From a virus, in the IMG/VR virus record IMGVR_UViG_3300030382_004707, positions 1-22,911 of that record: a DNA stretch of 22,911 bases; one strand, given 5' to 3'. This document shows, piece after piece, positions 22,572-22,911 of this stretch. Within the stretch, counting starts at the first letter, position 1. Every line of letters starts with the position of its first letter. The translations under genes and the position numbers were made by a program. The notes beneath the pieces were generated by a model, which had not been told where the DNA came from, ran no database searches, and worked only from the letters and a program-made list of their open reading frames with translations.

Positions 22572-22911
22572 TTAATTTCCACGAATCTCTTTTAAAAGAG
22601 CTTTGGTTTGTTTCATCTTCTCTGTTCTGCTTCTAATACCTTGGATCCTTGAGGCCTCGTTAGCCCAGTCCTGATATTGTCCTGTTGCAACGTTGGTGGA
22701 TCCGTGGATATTTGCCAAGCTTTTCTTTTTACTTCTTACGCCTTCCAACTTTCCGCGCACTGTTGTCCTTTTACCTACGATAGCGTCTCTCTTCTTTTTA
22801 AGCGCTGATACGTTCTGTTTCCACGTGATGTATTCTGGATTAGGCTTATTACGTGCTCTTGCCGCCGGCGCTTGGCCTTCCAGTGCGGCTAATGCATTCC
22901 GAGTTGCAACT
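22572..22911 (-). CDS. Basic helical protein, C-terminal part only
   Basis: An open frame that runs off the right edge with no stop: 112 codons are visible. A GTG at 22760 could be mistaken for the start, but the frame stays open to the window end, so the true start is outside. The visible part is Lys/Arg-rich and helical (ITWKQNVSALKKKRDAIVGK, then RSRTEKMKQTKALLKEIRGN). It ends 3 bases before the ATG of the 1243-residue gene. It may be a small DNA-binding or assembly protein, or the end of a larger virion protein. Confidence 0.6.
   Translation of the reverse strand, partial: VATRNALAALEGQAPAARARNKPNPEYITWKQNVSALKKKRDAIVGKRTTVRGKLEGVRSKKKSLANIHGSTNVATGQYQDWANEASRIQGIRSRTEKMKQTKALLKEIRGN

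Noticed and set aside
22572-22760. A complete 62-codon gene starting at GTG 22760
   Set aside because: The frame is open to the window edge, so the real start is upstream; the gene is partial.

Overview
The window is a stretch of the late (virion) region of a tailed double-stranded DNA bacteriophage. A complete head-assembly set is readable on the minus strand: large terminase, scaffold, major capsid protein, an Ala/Gly-rich internal protein, portal and head-tail adaptor. No integrase, repressor, endolysin or host-type gene is visible, and no tRNA, CRISPR array or insertion sequence was found. The portal size, the adaptor gene and two very large proteins with no tape-measure-like coiled-coil repeats suggest a podovirus-like phage, but this is an inference. 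The host cannot be named from the sequence; the strong Shine-Dalgarno sites and sigma70-type promoter elements fit a bacterial host.

Right-hand block (about 12.8-22.9 kb, all minus strand, transcribed right to left): a truncated basic protein at the edge, a 1243-residue putative internal/ejection protein, a 109-residue small structural candidate, a 202-residue protein, a 71-residue membrane-anchored coiled coil, a 1411-residue modular protein, a 63-residue holin-like membrane protein and an 81-residue acidic protein. The block seems to end at an intrinsic terminator that lies inside the convergent methyltransferase gene.

Central block (about 10.8-12.8 kb): a very AT-rich control region of roughly 0.7-0.9 kb, followed by a short plus-strand island with a 35-residue membrane peptide, a zinc-ribbon protein, a 65-residue protein and an MT-A70 type adenine methyltransferase. 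On the minus strand the control region carries a promoter with a perfect TTGACA -35 box, 17-base spacing and TACAAT -10 box, overlapped by a palindrome. It also holds a second promoter with a perfect TATAAT box and, downstream, a hairpin followed by six T. Together these could define a 200-420 nt noncoding leader or small RNA.

Left-hand block (1-10.8 kb, all minus strand): a 74-residue protein overlapping a GIY-YIG nuclease with a zinc ribbon, four or more small packaging-side proteins, then terminase, scaffold, capsid, a small membrane protein, internal protein, portal, adaptor and a truncated neck/tail gene. Genes are packed with TAATG or ATGA overlaps, which suggests translational coupling. 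A good sigma70-like promoter lies just before the scaffold-capsid pair. Several genes under 60 codons (8284-8424, 8691-8777, 4110-4271, 11549-11656) are proposed from spacing, ribosome-binding sites or membrane-segment composition.
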